Origin: Brachionus rotundiformis
Taxonomy: Eukaryota; Rotifera; Eurotatoria; Ploima; Brachionidae
Reading direction: 5' to 3'
DNA: 56,473 nucleotides
Assembly: GCA_016802295.1 (NCBI GenBank)
Contig: JAESIW010000154.1
Coordinates: forward strand, 826,437 to 882,909
Numbering within the stretch: position 1 is the stretch's first letter; every line of letters begins with the position of its first letter. This document shows positions 22,691 through 34,149 of this stretch, one piece after another. The notes beneath the pieces are model-generated. The model searched no databases. It was given only the letters and a program-made list of their open reading frames with translations, and was not told where the DNA came from. The position numbers and the translations under genes are program-made.

Positions 22691-22944
22691 TCAGTCAAAA
22701 TTTTAACTAAATTATGATTAATTTAAAGAGTTAACTAGAAATTAAATCGTAAGGCTTTTATCTCAAGTTTTTTTCTTTTATAGACAATTGTTTTTCGAAA
22801 TTAGAATATTTGATACTTTTTTTCAACTCAAATAAAAATTTCATCTAATATAAATGATTTTATTTTTTTATTTTTCTAATTTTTATTTATAAAAATATTA
22901 AAATTAAAATAAACAATATTTGTTTAAACCTATATTTTATAACT

Positions 22945-23384
22945 ATTTCGAAATGTTTGTTCCATCTATCTATTGTCATATTTAATGGCTTTTTCACTCC
23001 AATTTCGCATTACCATAGCAAAATCCAAAATAATTCTGGATAGGCAATCTTCTACTAAGACCATTGCTAAATAAAACTATTCAGTAAATTGAATTTATTC
23101 CTTGAATTGTGCCACATTACTGGATGGAACTCTTAAGTGATTTACAAAATTTTTTACCATTTCCTCTTAAATGTTGTAACATTTAAGAGGAAAATAGAAT
23201 AGATGCATCTTGCCAAGCTTATAGATGATTGCTTATATTCAAATAACTTGATTTCTTGAACCAATTTTGTAAAAGAGCCGGTCACTGGAATCAGAAATTG
23301 ATCTACGAAGATCGACTTCTTCAATTAGAGGGGAGTTTTTTCTTTCCAAAAAAGAATTAACTTAGTCTGGTGACTCATTGTTCC
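22945..23384. repeat. Left copy of a sequence flanking the gap
   Basis: About 440 bp that match 23939-24332 almost base for base. The match ends exactly at the first N. This copy has about 50 extra bases at 23181-23230, part of which forms a perfect hairpin with the preceding sequence (23163-23196). Confidence 0.85.
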
Positions 23385-23938
23385 NNNNNNNNNNNNNNNN
23401 NNNNNNNNNNNNNNNNNNNNNNNNNNNNNNNNNNNNNNNNNNNNNNNNNNNNNNNNNNNNNNNNNNNNNNNNNNNNNNNNNNNNNNNNNNNNNNNNNNNN
23501 NNNNNNNNNNNNNNNNNNNNNNNNNNNNNNNNNNNNNNNNNNNNNNNNNNNNNNNNNNNNNNNNNNNNNNNNNNNNNNNNNNNNNNNNNNNNNNNNNNNN
23601 NNNNNNNNNNNNNNNNNNNNNNNNNNNNNNNNNNNNNNNNNNNNNNNNNNNNNNNNNNNNNNNNNNNNNNNNNNNNNNNNNNNNNNNNNNNNNNNNNNNN
23701 NNNNNNNNNNNNNNNNNNNNNNNNNNNNNNNNNNNNNNNNNNNNNNNNNNNNNNNNNNNNNNNNNNNNNNNNNNNNNNNNNNNNNNNNNNNNNNNNNNNN
23801 NNNNNNNNNNNNNNNNNNNNNNNNNNNNNNNNNNNNNNNNNNNNNNNNNNNNNNNNNNNNNNNNNNNNNNNNNNNNNNNNNNNNNNNNNNNNNNNNNNNN
23901 NNNNNNNNNNNNNNNNNNNNNNNNNNNNNNNNNNNNNN
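23385..23938. other. Assembly gap (554 N)
   Basis: A run of undetermined bases. Both edges abut the same repeated sequence, which suggests unmerged contig ends. Confidence 0.99.
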
Positions 23939-24332
23939 ATTTCGAAATGTTTGTTCCATCTATCTATTGTCATATTTATTGGCTTTTTCACTCCAATTTC
24001 GCATTACCATAGCAAAATCCAAAATAATTCTGGATAGGCAATCTTCTACTAAGACCATTGCTAAATAAAACTATTCAGTAAATTGAATTTATTCCTTGAA
24101 TTGTGCCATATTACTGGATGGAACTCTTAAGTGATTTACAAAATTTTTTACCATTTCCTCTTAAATGTTGATAATCTTTGCTTATATTCAAAAAACTTAT
24201 TTCTTGAACCAATTTTGTAAAAGAGCCGGTCACTGGAATCAGAAATTGATCTACGAAGATCGACTTCTTCAATTAGAGGGGAGTTTTTTCTTTCCAAAAA
24301 AGAATTAACTTAATCTGGTGACTCATTGTTCC
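23939..24332. repeat. Right copy of a sequence flanking the gap
   Basis: Begins at the first base after the gap and matches the left copy to its last base before the gap, with a handful of substitutions and a deletion of about 50 bp. Confidence 0.85.
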
Positions 24333-24631
24333 AATCTATACCTGAATCAGAATGCATCCCAGAGGAATCTCTGGCGAAGGACCAAAATTAGCTTGTTTCA
24401 ATGCATCTGGCTACAATTGATTTCTTCCTAGTCAGATAATCTAAGCCAATTATTTTATTATTGACTAAATTTTCAGTGAACTAAGCACCATGTACTTGGA
24501 AACCTATTGGAAAAATTTCATATCAAGAAAATTAACTGTGAAATTTATTTTTTAAAGTGAAATTCAACATTTATTAATCAAAAAAAAATACAAAAATCTA
24601 AAAAAAAAATTAATCTCTATCATTCAATTAT

Positions 24632-26268
24632 CTAAAAAACTCTGTCTCTTAGGATCAAGGGAGCAACACATGTCCATATATAGATTAAAACACACATCCA
24701 TGAAGACACTATTTTCACCCACATGCTTGGCTCGTTTGATTTAAAGCTTGCCAAGTCGGACGTAGAAGGTCTTTTTTTTTAATTTTAATAAAAATAATTA
24801 TTTATTGATTAATTTGGTAAAATAGCTCTTACTTGTACCAATTTGTTAAAGTCATCATGACATACAGAGATGCCAATAAGAAGATGAGATGACAGCCCGA
24901 GTATGAATAAGCCACTTGTTCTGACTCATCATCCCAAACTTTTTGTCTATCCAAGTCTTTGTCATCATCGGCTACAAATAAATAAATAAATAACTTATCT
25001 GGTCTAAAAATTTATTTGTGAATAATTACGCTCAGCTTCTGTCAAACTGGTGCTTTCTCTATTCGAGCCCATGAGCTTGTCCCCCTTGCTGGCCGATGAA
25101 AAAGTTGAGTACAAAATTACCGCAAGCCACAAAAGAAGGGACACAATACTGGAAGCATCTAAAACATGTGATGATGGCGAATATGGATTAACTGGACTTG
25201 TGGTTGTCGGACTAATAGTGCTTATGTTGGACTTGATGCTTGATGGATGAATTATTCCAAATATGCCCGGGTTACACTTTGGATCTTAGATGGACAAATA
25301 AAATAGCTCACTTTCTTAAATTAATTTTCAATTAGGCTTACTGCTATTATTGGTCATAGCCGACCATGTCAGATACATTACATAAAGTGACACAAAACTG
25401 GACTGCAAGATGCCAGAAGAAGTATTATACTCTTGCACTTTGGGCAATATGCTTATCACAGTTGCCAGAATACATAAAATCAGATTGAATGTGATAAAAA
25501 ATATATGAAGTCCGCACCCGGAGTTCTATAAGAAAAATTATTAGAAAAAATAAGTAACCTTTGGTCAGGTTCTGTTACCGAAGCATAGTAAACATAGCCC
25601 AGAACGGCGGCCACTATGGCAACTATATAAAATATGCCAGTAAAAATAAGCAATCCATAGTAGTATTCTCTGTCACCATTTTCGAATTTTTCCACCCAAC
25701 TCTCGTTCCACGAATGGGCAAAATCAATGATTAAGATTAATTGAATCAGAATGAAGAGAAATCCGCCAATTATGCCAAAGTACATGAACACTTCCTCAAA
25801 TGCTCCATTTTGTGGAATAAAAAAAGCTCCAATGCAAATACCAACCAAGATTAGAAACTTGAAAAACCAAAAACCATTCTGAATTGATGCCCGGGGATCG
25901 TGTGAGTTTCTCACATATACCATGAGTACCATGAACAGCGCGTAGAAGCAAGCAAGAGAAAAGCACACTCGGTAGACTGCAAAGTATCCAATTATTGACT
26001 TACAGTTGATCAGCTGGTTGTGGTCAATGATGAATGGAATCGAAATGTTGGTACAAACACCGGGTAGGATTTTGTCCAGTGTATCGCCCAGGCCTGGTAT
26101 GAGCATTATGGCCGAAACAAACGCGCCCAAAATTAGGAAAAAAGCGTAGGCCAGTCTTGTTGAAGTTGAGTTTTTCATACTTGGACACGCTTTGCAGCAA
26201 AGGCTACAAGCTGCCGAACCACAGCAGCATGTTACGCTTGATAGCAAACTACCTATAGCACAGCCCAT
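24632..26268 (-). CDS. Serine incorporator (SERINC/TDE1 family)
   Basis: Five-exon model: 25579-26268, 25342-25525, 25030-25284, 24833-24971 and 24632-24770. Introns are 53, 57, 58 and 62 bp. Phases close to give 468 residues, the normal size. The N-terminus MGCAIGSLLSSVTCCCGSAA is the family's Cys-rich start. Then come STRLAYAFFLILG, FAVYRVCFSLACFY, PKVQEYNTSSGILQSS, YVMYLTWSAM and the closing WVKIVSSWMCVLIYIWTCVA, with about ten membrane spans. SERINCs are membrane proteins with lipid-scrambling activity and proposed roles in serine-lipid synthesis. The first splice site needs a GTAACA donor; a frame that simply reads on would lose the conserved CGLHIFFITFN. Confidence 0.94.
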
Positions 26269-26809
26269 ATTTATTTTGGTTTATTTTTTTGTTTCAAAAT
26301 AATAATTAAAATGAATAAAAATATATTTTTTTATAATCTTGAAATATAATAAAATTATCATAAGTTTAGACTTAACTAGGCTTTTAGTTAAATTATTTTG
26401 CGATGTTATTTCGAAATGGCACAAAAGTGCTTAGTGACTAATATGATTAAATGTTATTATCCAGAGTATAAATAGACATTTTATCTTATTTTTAAATTTA
26501 TTATAAAATTTTTTTTTTATTGATTTTGACATATGATATTGGGATAACAAAAAAAAATTAATTAACAAAATGTCTTGAAACAAAATTTACTTATCTGCTG
26601 GCCAAGTTGACTAAAAAATTAGATTTTATCACAATTCAAGCCTATACCTTGAGATAAATAGATGAAAGTTAACTAATTAACTAATCATTAAACTTTGGGA
26701 CTCTAACTAAATTTAAATGGTAAAATTGGGATTTCTTATGAGTGCAAATTTTTCAAATTTATTTAAAATTTTATTAATAAAAATAGATAAAAATGTGATT
26801 TATGATTTA

Positions 26810-28047
26810 TTATTCTTGGTTCATTTTTTCACTAATCCAATCCAAATATTCACTAACTCGTGTATAAATTCTAAATTCATTTTTCCATTTAAATTAAATA
26901 ATTAAATTACTTAATGAATTAAAAATTACCCAGGTTTTCCGGCCAGGGCACATCCTTCTCCGTACGAGGTCACACCAGCTAATACAATTTTATCTTTGCC
27001 ATTTATTCTATCCTTGACAAACAATGGTCCACCAGAATCACCTTGACATGTATCCACACCACCTTTGTACCTGCCAGCACAAATTTGAGTATTCCAATTT
27101 TTTTCATAATTAGTTAAAACAAGATCACACTTGGAACTGTTATAAATCTTGACCAAAGCTTCTTGAAGAATATCTGGACTTGTGTTTTTTTCAGTTTTGC
27201 CCCAACCAACTATAAATGCATCTTGATCATGCCTATTGGGATAAGTTTGAGTTCCTGGTGGCAAACATGCCACTTGAACTTTATCATTTAGATCTACCTT
27301 GCTTGATAGTTTAACAATAGCTATGTCATTTAGCAAATTTAGATCATCAAACTTGGGATGAATGGTAAATGATTTTATGGATCTAGAAATACCACTGGAC
27401 AAATTTGACTTGTTATGCAAACCAAGGTAAACAGTATACATTGACTCGTAAGCTGATTTATATGAATTTGAGATTACTGAAATATTTGATTGATTGGAAA
27501 AGTCCATAGATTCAGAATAGCAATGTGCTGCAGTTATAACAGTGTCTTGACTGACCAATGTGCCACTACATGAAACCGAGTAACCATCTTCTGATTCAGA
27601 TATAAATTGAATGTAAACTATTGAAGGCCAACTATTCTCAGTTGCGTCTTGTCCACCTATAATTTTATTTGAAGAGAAAACCAGGCCACAATCAATGCAT
27701 TTACCATCTATTTTACCATATCGCAGTCCACTTTGGCAGTCCTCTTTATTATAATTGTTGCTTTTCTCCAGAGGCATAAACTTTATTACAAACATTACAC
27801 CGACACCTACTGCTGCTGCTGTTATTATTATTACTGCAATTATAACTATTATTAATACTGAAGTTAATAATAATTTTATTTTCCTTATTTCATTTTTTTC
27901 ATTTTGATTTGGATATCTGGTTAGAAAAGAGGGACTTATTTTTGGTAAGTTAGAAAAATCCAATTCGGTAGATTGGGGAAGGGTCGGATACACACTGTTG
28001 TTTCGTTCTGAATCAACCAAAGATAAATTAGTGTTTGGGCTTATCAT
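26810..28047 (-). CDS. Membrane-anchored trypsin-like serine protease
   Basis: Two exons: 26930-28047 and 26810-26870, 59-bp intron, 392 residues. There is no signal peptide. A cytosolic N-terminus of about 57 residues is followed by a long hydrophobic span (58-90), as in type II transmembrane serine proteases. A short stem with paired cysteines leads to IIGGQDA (activation after Lys128). The triad is His175 (TAAHC), Asp241 (NDIAIVKL) and Ser338 (CQGDSGGP). Asp332, six residues before the serine, predicts cleavage after Arg or Lys. The last exon gives IYTRVSEYLDWI. Related in detail (NSWPS, ESMYTVYLGLHN) to the other S1 domains here, but without their intron just before the catalytic Asp. Confidence 0.92.
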
Positions 28048-28604
28048 TTTCTTACTATTGTTCTTAGAGTTAAAAAGTAAATCTTATATAAAACCAAAAT
28101 CTCTGTTGTATGTTTTTATTAACTCTTTAATGATTTTTAATGTAAAAATTATCATCAATTCTTCATTTAGGTAATCAAGCTGTTTAAATTAAACAACAGA
28201 CATCATTTTAATTCAAGCTTTAATAAAACTTTTAAATTAAATTGTTCAAAGACAAAATGTTTTGCTTTATTTGGACCAAGTTGCCAACAAAATTTCCCAC
28301 TAAATTTAAAAATTTTTTAACCCTGCTTAAAAATTCGTAAAAATTCAAGTTTATTAGTTGATAATTTTAAGACTTGATGATGGCTTTGGAAAAATTTTCA
28401 ATTTTATTAAAAAATTTTGACACAAGTCTCTAAACACTGTGTCAATAGAATAAAATATAAAAATTTATAAACTTGGTTTGATAGCTTCAAGAATATATCA
28501 AGCAAGCTTTCTAGCTCTATTCAATCTTTTGATTAAAGCACTAGGCCCAGCTAATTAAACACTATAAAAACAAAAACCAAAGCCTTTTAAATAGTTAAAT
28601 AACC

Positions 28605-30260
28605 ATGTTGAAAAAAATCTTGTTTTTAACCTTAGTTTTAGTTGTATACATCTCGGATGCCAGACAAAATGGTAAAGCTTGTTTTAAGCTCAATTGGTTA
28701 TAAGCTAAACTTTGCCAACTAGACTCTGGTAACAAACAGTCAAACTTGCAAAAAAATAAGTTCAAATCTGACAATTTCAGCATTTTAAATTTTTTGAGAA
28801 AATTTGATAGTTATTCCAAATCCAAAAAGTACCATGTACCATCGGTGACCGAAGATAAGAATTCAAGATCTTATGAAATTTACAAAAGATCTAGATATGA
28901 TAAAAAACCATGTTGGGCTGATGACCGAAGAAAAAAATCATCTCATTATAGGACAAGTTCAAGAAAGAATGACTACTTGGGCTATGACCGGAAATATCAA
29001 AAAAATTATGACCAAAAAGCAGACAGAAATTACCGAGACAGCATATACAGTTCAAAATGTAATGAAAATAAGTATAGTAGTCTATGTGATGATGATAAAA
29101 AAGAAGATAATACATGGTATTCTACAGAATCCAAAAGTGATGATTTTTATTTGGACCAGAGTCCTCCTAAGGTCAATTTTGCTGATAAGATCTACCAGCC
29201 AAGAGACATGGACACATACAAATCTGACTCTTATGACCCATACAACCAATACTCTCCCATTTATGACCCTTACAGTCCATATAACTCATATGATAAGTAT
29301 CCATACCATAAATCTTATGATTCGTATCGATATTCTTCATATCCAAGTGGTCAGCACTCTTCATATGATCCTTATTCTTTTCTACCTAATTCATACGATC
29401 CATATCCATCTCAACCATATAGCTCTTATGACTCTTATCCATTGAATCCTCATTACCAGTCTGACATGCATGGTTCATACCCAGCATCGCCCTATGACTC
29501 GTACAACCATGACCACTATAGACCAGATGCATATGGATCATCCTACAACACACATGACCACTATAGACCAGATGCATATGGATCATCCTACAACACATAT
29601 GACCACTATAGACCAGATGCATATGGATCATCCTACAACACATATGACCACTATAGACCAGATGCATATGGATCATCCTACAACACATATGACCACTATA
29701 GACCAGATGCATATGGATCATCCTACAACACATATGACCACTATAGACCAGATGCATATGGATCATCCTACAACACATATGACCACTATAGACCAGATGC
29801 ATATGGATCATCCTACAACACATATGACCACTATAGACCAGATGCATATGGATCATCCTACAACACATATGACCACTATAGACCAGATGCATATGGATCA
29901 TCCTACAACACATATGACCACTATAGACCAGATGCATATGGATCATCCTACAACACATATGACCACTATAGACCAGATGCATATGGATCATCCTACAACA
30001 CATATGACCACTATAGACCAGATGCATATGGATCATCCTACAACACATATGACCACTATAGACCAGATGCATATGGATCATCCTACAACACATACAACTC
30101 AAATCATAAATCAAAGCCAGTTACTTTCTATCCGGACCCTTACCCGAAGACTTTGGCCCCTGTGCCGTATATTCCTGGCATTACCGATTTGACCAAGGAT
30201 TTAAAAAATGCAAATCCAATGGGCTATAAAAATGACGACTACGGCTATGATTGTAATTAA
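28605..30260 (+). CDS. Secreted tyrosine-rich protein with 13 x 15-residue repeats
   Basis: Two-exon model: 28605-28671 encodes a signal peptide (MLKKILFLTLVLVVYISDAR); a 51-bp intron; exon 2 is 28723-30260. Phase fits, 534 residues. After a basic, Ser/Tyr/Lys-rich region comes a Tyr-Pro-Ser-rich region (SYDPYNQYSPIYDPYSPYNS). Thirteen tandem copies of DHYRPDAYGSSYNTY follow, about 27 percent tyrosine, then a short tail (PYPKTLAPVPYIPGI). No cysteine framework and no known domain. Secretion, low complexity and tyrosine richness suggest a structural or adhesive extracellular protein, such as foot-gland cement or cuticle. That role is inferred from composition only. Not otherwise recognised. 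Confidence 0.82.
29511..30095 (+). repeat. Coding minisatellite, 13 x 45 bp
   Basis: The unit begins GACCACTATAGACCAGATGC. Copies 2-12 appear identical by eye; the first differs at its end (H for Y codon) and the last ends in TAC. Because 45 is divisible by three, two other frames are also open across the array. Confidence 0.97.
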
Positions 30261-30648
30261 AAATATTCAATTAATTTTTATATTAAGAATTAAAAAAATC
30301 TTGTTTAGCTTTTCCAGTTTACTTGAGAGCCAAGGCCAAAAAAAAATGCTCCAAAGGTAGTTTAGTTTTAAAATTTATTTGTCTATTTTTCTAATTTAAA
30401 CAAAAAAAAGATTCCAGAAGATTTGAATCAAGTAGATACAAACGAATTTAAATTGTTATACGTTTTTATATTTTATTTTATCATTTCTAGTCAAATAAAG
30501 TGATTTTAAACCTTTAAATTTTGTTTATTAAAATTTAATTTTTAATTAGAGACTTAAAATTTTGAAACTTAAATGAAAATAAATAAATAAGACAAAGTCT
30601 ATTTTTATCTATTTAAAGGAAATGAAATAATTTTCTATTTTAACAAAA

Positions 30649-30809
30649 ATGTCTATTTGGAACCGAGTTTATCAAGTTGTTGTTGATTTTATTCAACTAG
30701 TAATCAACTACATTCGCTCAAAATTTTCCAAACCACCACAGCCAGTGCCAGGTATTGTAAAAATCGACTAAACTTTACAAATAAATTATTTCTTTAGTCA
30801 ATAAAAGAA
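30649..30809 (+). CDS. Possible very small protein
   Basis: A short frame from ATG at 30649 starts MSIWNRVYQVVVDFIQLVIN and has an amphipathic or hydrophobic helix followed by KFSKPPQPVP. It either reads to a stop at 30771 (40 residues) or uses a 47-bp GT-AG intron (30752-30798) and ends NKRT (39 residues), with AATAAA overlapping the end. No family recognised. Confidence 0.3.
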
Positions 30810-30937
30810 CCTGATGAAGTTCGACATTAATCAGAGTTATTTAAGCAATTTTCTCTTTTGGAAAAAGACTAAACAGAAGTCTACCTTTTTTTATTAAATA
30901 AAAATTTAAAAAATTTATCTTTTTTTCTTAATTTATT

Positions 30938-33068
30938 ATGGGGAATATTGACTCTAAATTAAGCCCATACTATTCAATAGTTGACGAGAAATCTGGTTCA
31001 CCAAGTTTATCCAAAACAAGTGACATATCTCTGAACGATTTGAGACAATTCTCTTCCTTGTGGACAATACGCAAAGTAAAATTCAACACTGATAACAAAA
31101 ATTCCCTTCTATTCGAACTAAATACCGAGCATGCCAATTACCAGAAGCACCTGAAGCTCGCCCTTAATCAGATCAAGTCTCTTAAGACTCTACGCCATCC
31201 GAATATAGTCAAGTATTTGTATTCAAAAGAACCACCTCACTCAAAATGTATCCTTATCACTGAATCTCTTCGGCCTCTGACTTGTCTCTTGGACGATCTG
31301 AGCCGTGAACAAATAGTCAGAGGCCTGTATGGTATCACAAATGCTGTTCTTTTTCTACACGAAAAAGTCCAAGTCAGCCATAATAACATATGCTCATCAT
31401 GCATCAACTTAAACCCAAAACAAACTTGGAAACTGAACAATTTTGAGCTGTCAGTACCATTTTTGGAATTGAACACTCAAAAAATTGGTCAAATATACGA
31501 GTACAAGGACAAAAATAGTGTCACTCCTGAAGAAGAATTGGTTTCAAAAGGCATGGCCAAAGCTGATCTGGACTCTGTGTTGAAAGAACATCCGCACTGC
31601 TTGGACTCGTATGCCTGGGCTATGCTTGTGGTAAAATTGCTGTATACTAATAGTAAAATTGGCTCGAATACCAACATAATTGAAGATGATGATGATGACT
31701 GCTGTTTAGAGGACTATTTGAGCCATGATCCACGCAAAAGACCGACCATAAAAGCAGCCATTGAGCTGCAGTGCTTTGATGTTTGCAGGAATTCCCACTC
31801 AATGGCTTTCCAAGACACATTTGAGCCGCTTAAAATTCAAAATTTGAATGATTTGGAACAAAATTTTGACAATTTAATGGAATATTTGAAAGACGTTGGT
31901 CAAATGGAAGCCAAAGTGAGGAAAAAAGTTCTTAATGAGAATTTAATTGATTTTCTGGTATCGCCAGTAATGTTTTTTAGTCCAAGAATAAGACAGCATA
32001 TTTTGCCTAGTGTGCTAATGCCAAGTGAGTTAAATGAGAAAAAAATGGTAAATAATTTTTATCTGTACCAAAATTGGAACTTAAATGAAGAGCCAAAAAG
32101 TAATAATGCATGTTTGCAGCCTTTTATTGACTTGGACAAATATAAGGCTTTCGTACTACCGCGAATCTTGAGTCTGTTCACCATGCGGTCACTACAAATT
32201 CGAGTTGTTTTACTTGAATTTTTTCCTTTCTACATCCATTTGATTAATGATGTGGACACTTTGAGATATGAAATTTTGCCTGAACTGTTGGTTGGTTTAA
32301 AGGACCAAAATGACAATCTGGTCTCACTGACCTTCTCATGCCTGGCCATAATGGTCAAACTTCTAGGACATGAAACTGTGGTTGGCAATTCAAAAAATAA
32401 AGATAAAATCAAAAGCTATTTTACTGAAAATATGCCCAAAGTAATCTAGAGATAAGCAATTTATCTATTTTTATTAATTTTTTAAATAAAATATTTAATT
32501 TTTTAAGAGTATCGATCAGCACCAAGCAAGAGAGAGCAATTCTAATAGCCTGGATGATGTGAATGGTTTGGTCAAAAGAGATAAAGTTATATCTGACTCG
32601 ATGATTGCTTTACATGACGAAACTGAGTCAGTCAAATCGTTTGTAGATAATGGCGACATGGATGAGAGCTCAAGCGAGTGGTTAAATGATTGGGACCAGG
32701 AGAATAAGAGTTTTAAAGTCAATGGATTCACAGCGGCTACTTCTGCTTCGTTGGTTAGTCTTCCTGGTTCATTAAAGACTTCAAGTTCGCTTTGCGATGT
32801 TCAGAAAAAGCAAAAAAGTGCTCATTACCAAATAAATGACAGCATGGGAGCCGAATTTGATATTAAAAGTATCAAAATTGACAGGAAACTTGCCCAGGAT
32901 CCTAATGAGGACCTAATTGAAAATTTTTTGAATGAGATGAAGCCAAATTTAGAACCAAAAAAGGAACATGTGGTAAATTTAAAAGCTCAGCAACAAAATG
33001 AAAATGGACCTAGCCGTGAGGAAAATTTGTGGGACTGTGAAGACGAAATTAATTTTGACGAATTATAA
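30938..33068 (+). CDS. SCYL3: SCYL3/PACE-1-like pseudokinase
   Basis: Two exons: 30938-32440 and 32508-33068, 67-bp intron, 687 residues. The start MGNIDSKL fits N-myristoylation, a feature of SCYL3. The kinase-like domain (about 40-290) keeps the fold (SLKTLRHPNIVKYL, TWKLNNFEL), but the catalytic HRD is HNN (148-150), DFG is NFE (168-170) and the glycine loop is lost, so no phosphotransfer is expected. Armadillo/HEAT-like helices follow (about 330-500: PRILSLFTMRSLQIRVVLLE). The second exon is an acidic, low-complexity tail ending WDCEDEINFDEL. SCYL proteins act in Golgi trafficking; SCYL3 also binds ezrin. Confidence 0.88.
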
Positions 33069-34149
33069 AAAATTGTTTTTTTATTATTTTTATTTAATTT
33101 TACATAAAATAAATCATTTTTAAATAATAAAATTTTTTTTTTTGGTCATAAACTTAATTCACCATTAAAAATGTCCATTCCATAGTACCTTGTATACAAT
33201 GAATGCTTCTGAAGTCCTCTGAACCAGATGGAAATCTTGGACAATTTGAATGAGCATTCAAAATTATTTTGGAATATTGTTGGTAAGTTATTGGTATCTA
33301 ATCAGAATGTACAGAGACTAGAGAGTTGCATCAGCATTTGGGAAATTTGATGCTTTTTTATATTTTTTGATTTCTAAAATTCAGAAATAAAAATCTACTA
33401 AAAGAAACAAAAAATGTTTATAGTCTTTTATCTCATTTCATATGATGAAAATCAGTAGAAGAATAAATTAATATTAATACTAAATATAATTGAAGGATTA
33501 CTAACCTAATGCTTTTATTTGATTAATTAATTTTTAGTCATTCAGAAGAGAGAAAAATATTGATTTATTTATACATTTATTAAAATTTTGGTTTAATTGA
33601 TATAGGTAAATTTAATTATTAATAAAAAAATTAAGAATTTGTTTCTCAATTGTCAAGTTATGTCAAATAATAGTTAAAAGTTATTACTTATTGCTTCATT
33701 TATTTAATTATTATTTCTTAAACCATATTCTCAGACAACATTTAAACTAATATAAAAACCACTTAATTTCTTACTTAAATTAATCATTTGTCAAATGACT
33801 GAAACTATAAAAAAGAAGCTTTATTAATAACATTTTGCTCATTAGATTTCAATTCGGCCTGATTATAAGAAAATAAAATCCTGATTTTGACTTTTTTCCA
33901 CAATTAATTCTTATTTAGAGTCATGCTTTCTTATAAATAAAAAATTTTTTTACCAAAATCTTGATTGTTTAATCAAACATTTAAATTTGACAAAATTACT
34001 AATAAAAATAAATTAATAAACAACAATAAAGGTAATTTCGTCTGTTCACTCAGCAACCATTAAGTTAAAAACATTATAAATAACTTTCTATCAAATTTAT
34101 CAGACTATCAGAAATTTAAAAAACAAATTTAATTTGAATTAACTTTTAG
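33069..34149. other. AT-rich intergenic spacer
   Basis: No feature recognised. Probably includes the promoter of the following fusion gene. Confidence 0.45.

Noticed and set aside
23362..24068. Long open frames spanning the N run on both strands
   Set aside because: They exist only because N codons cannot be stops. The real sequence at their ends is short and unlike any protein.
29386..30192. Two further open frames (about 240 residues each, one per strand) across the repeat array
   Set aside because: The 45-bp unit keeps every stop-free frame open. Only the frame with the signal peptide and non-repeat flanks makes sense.
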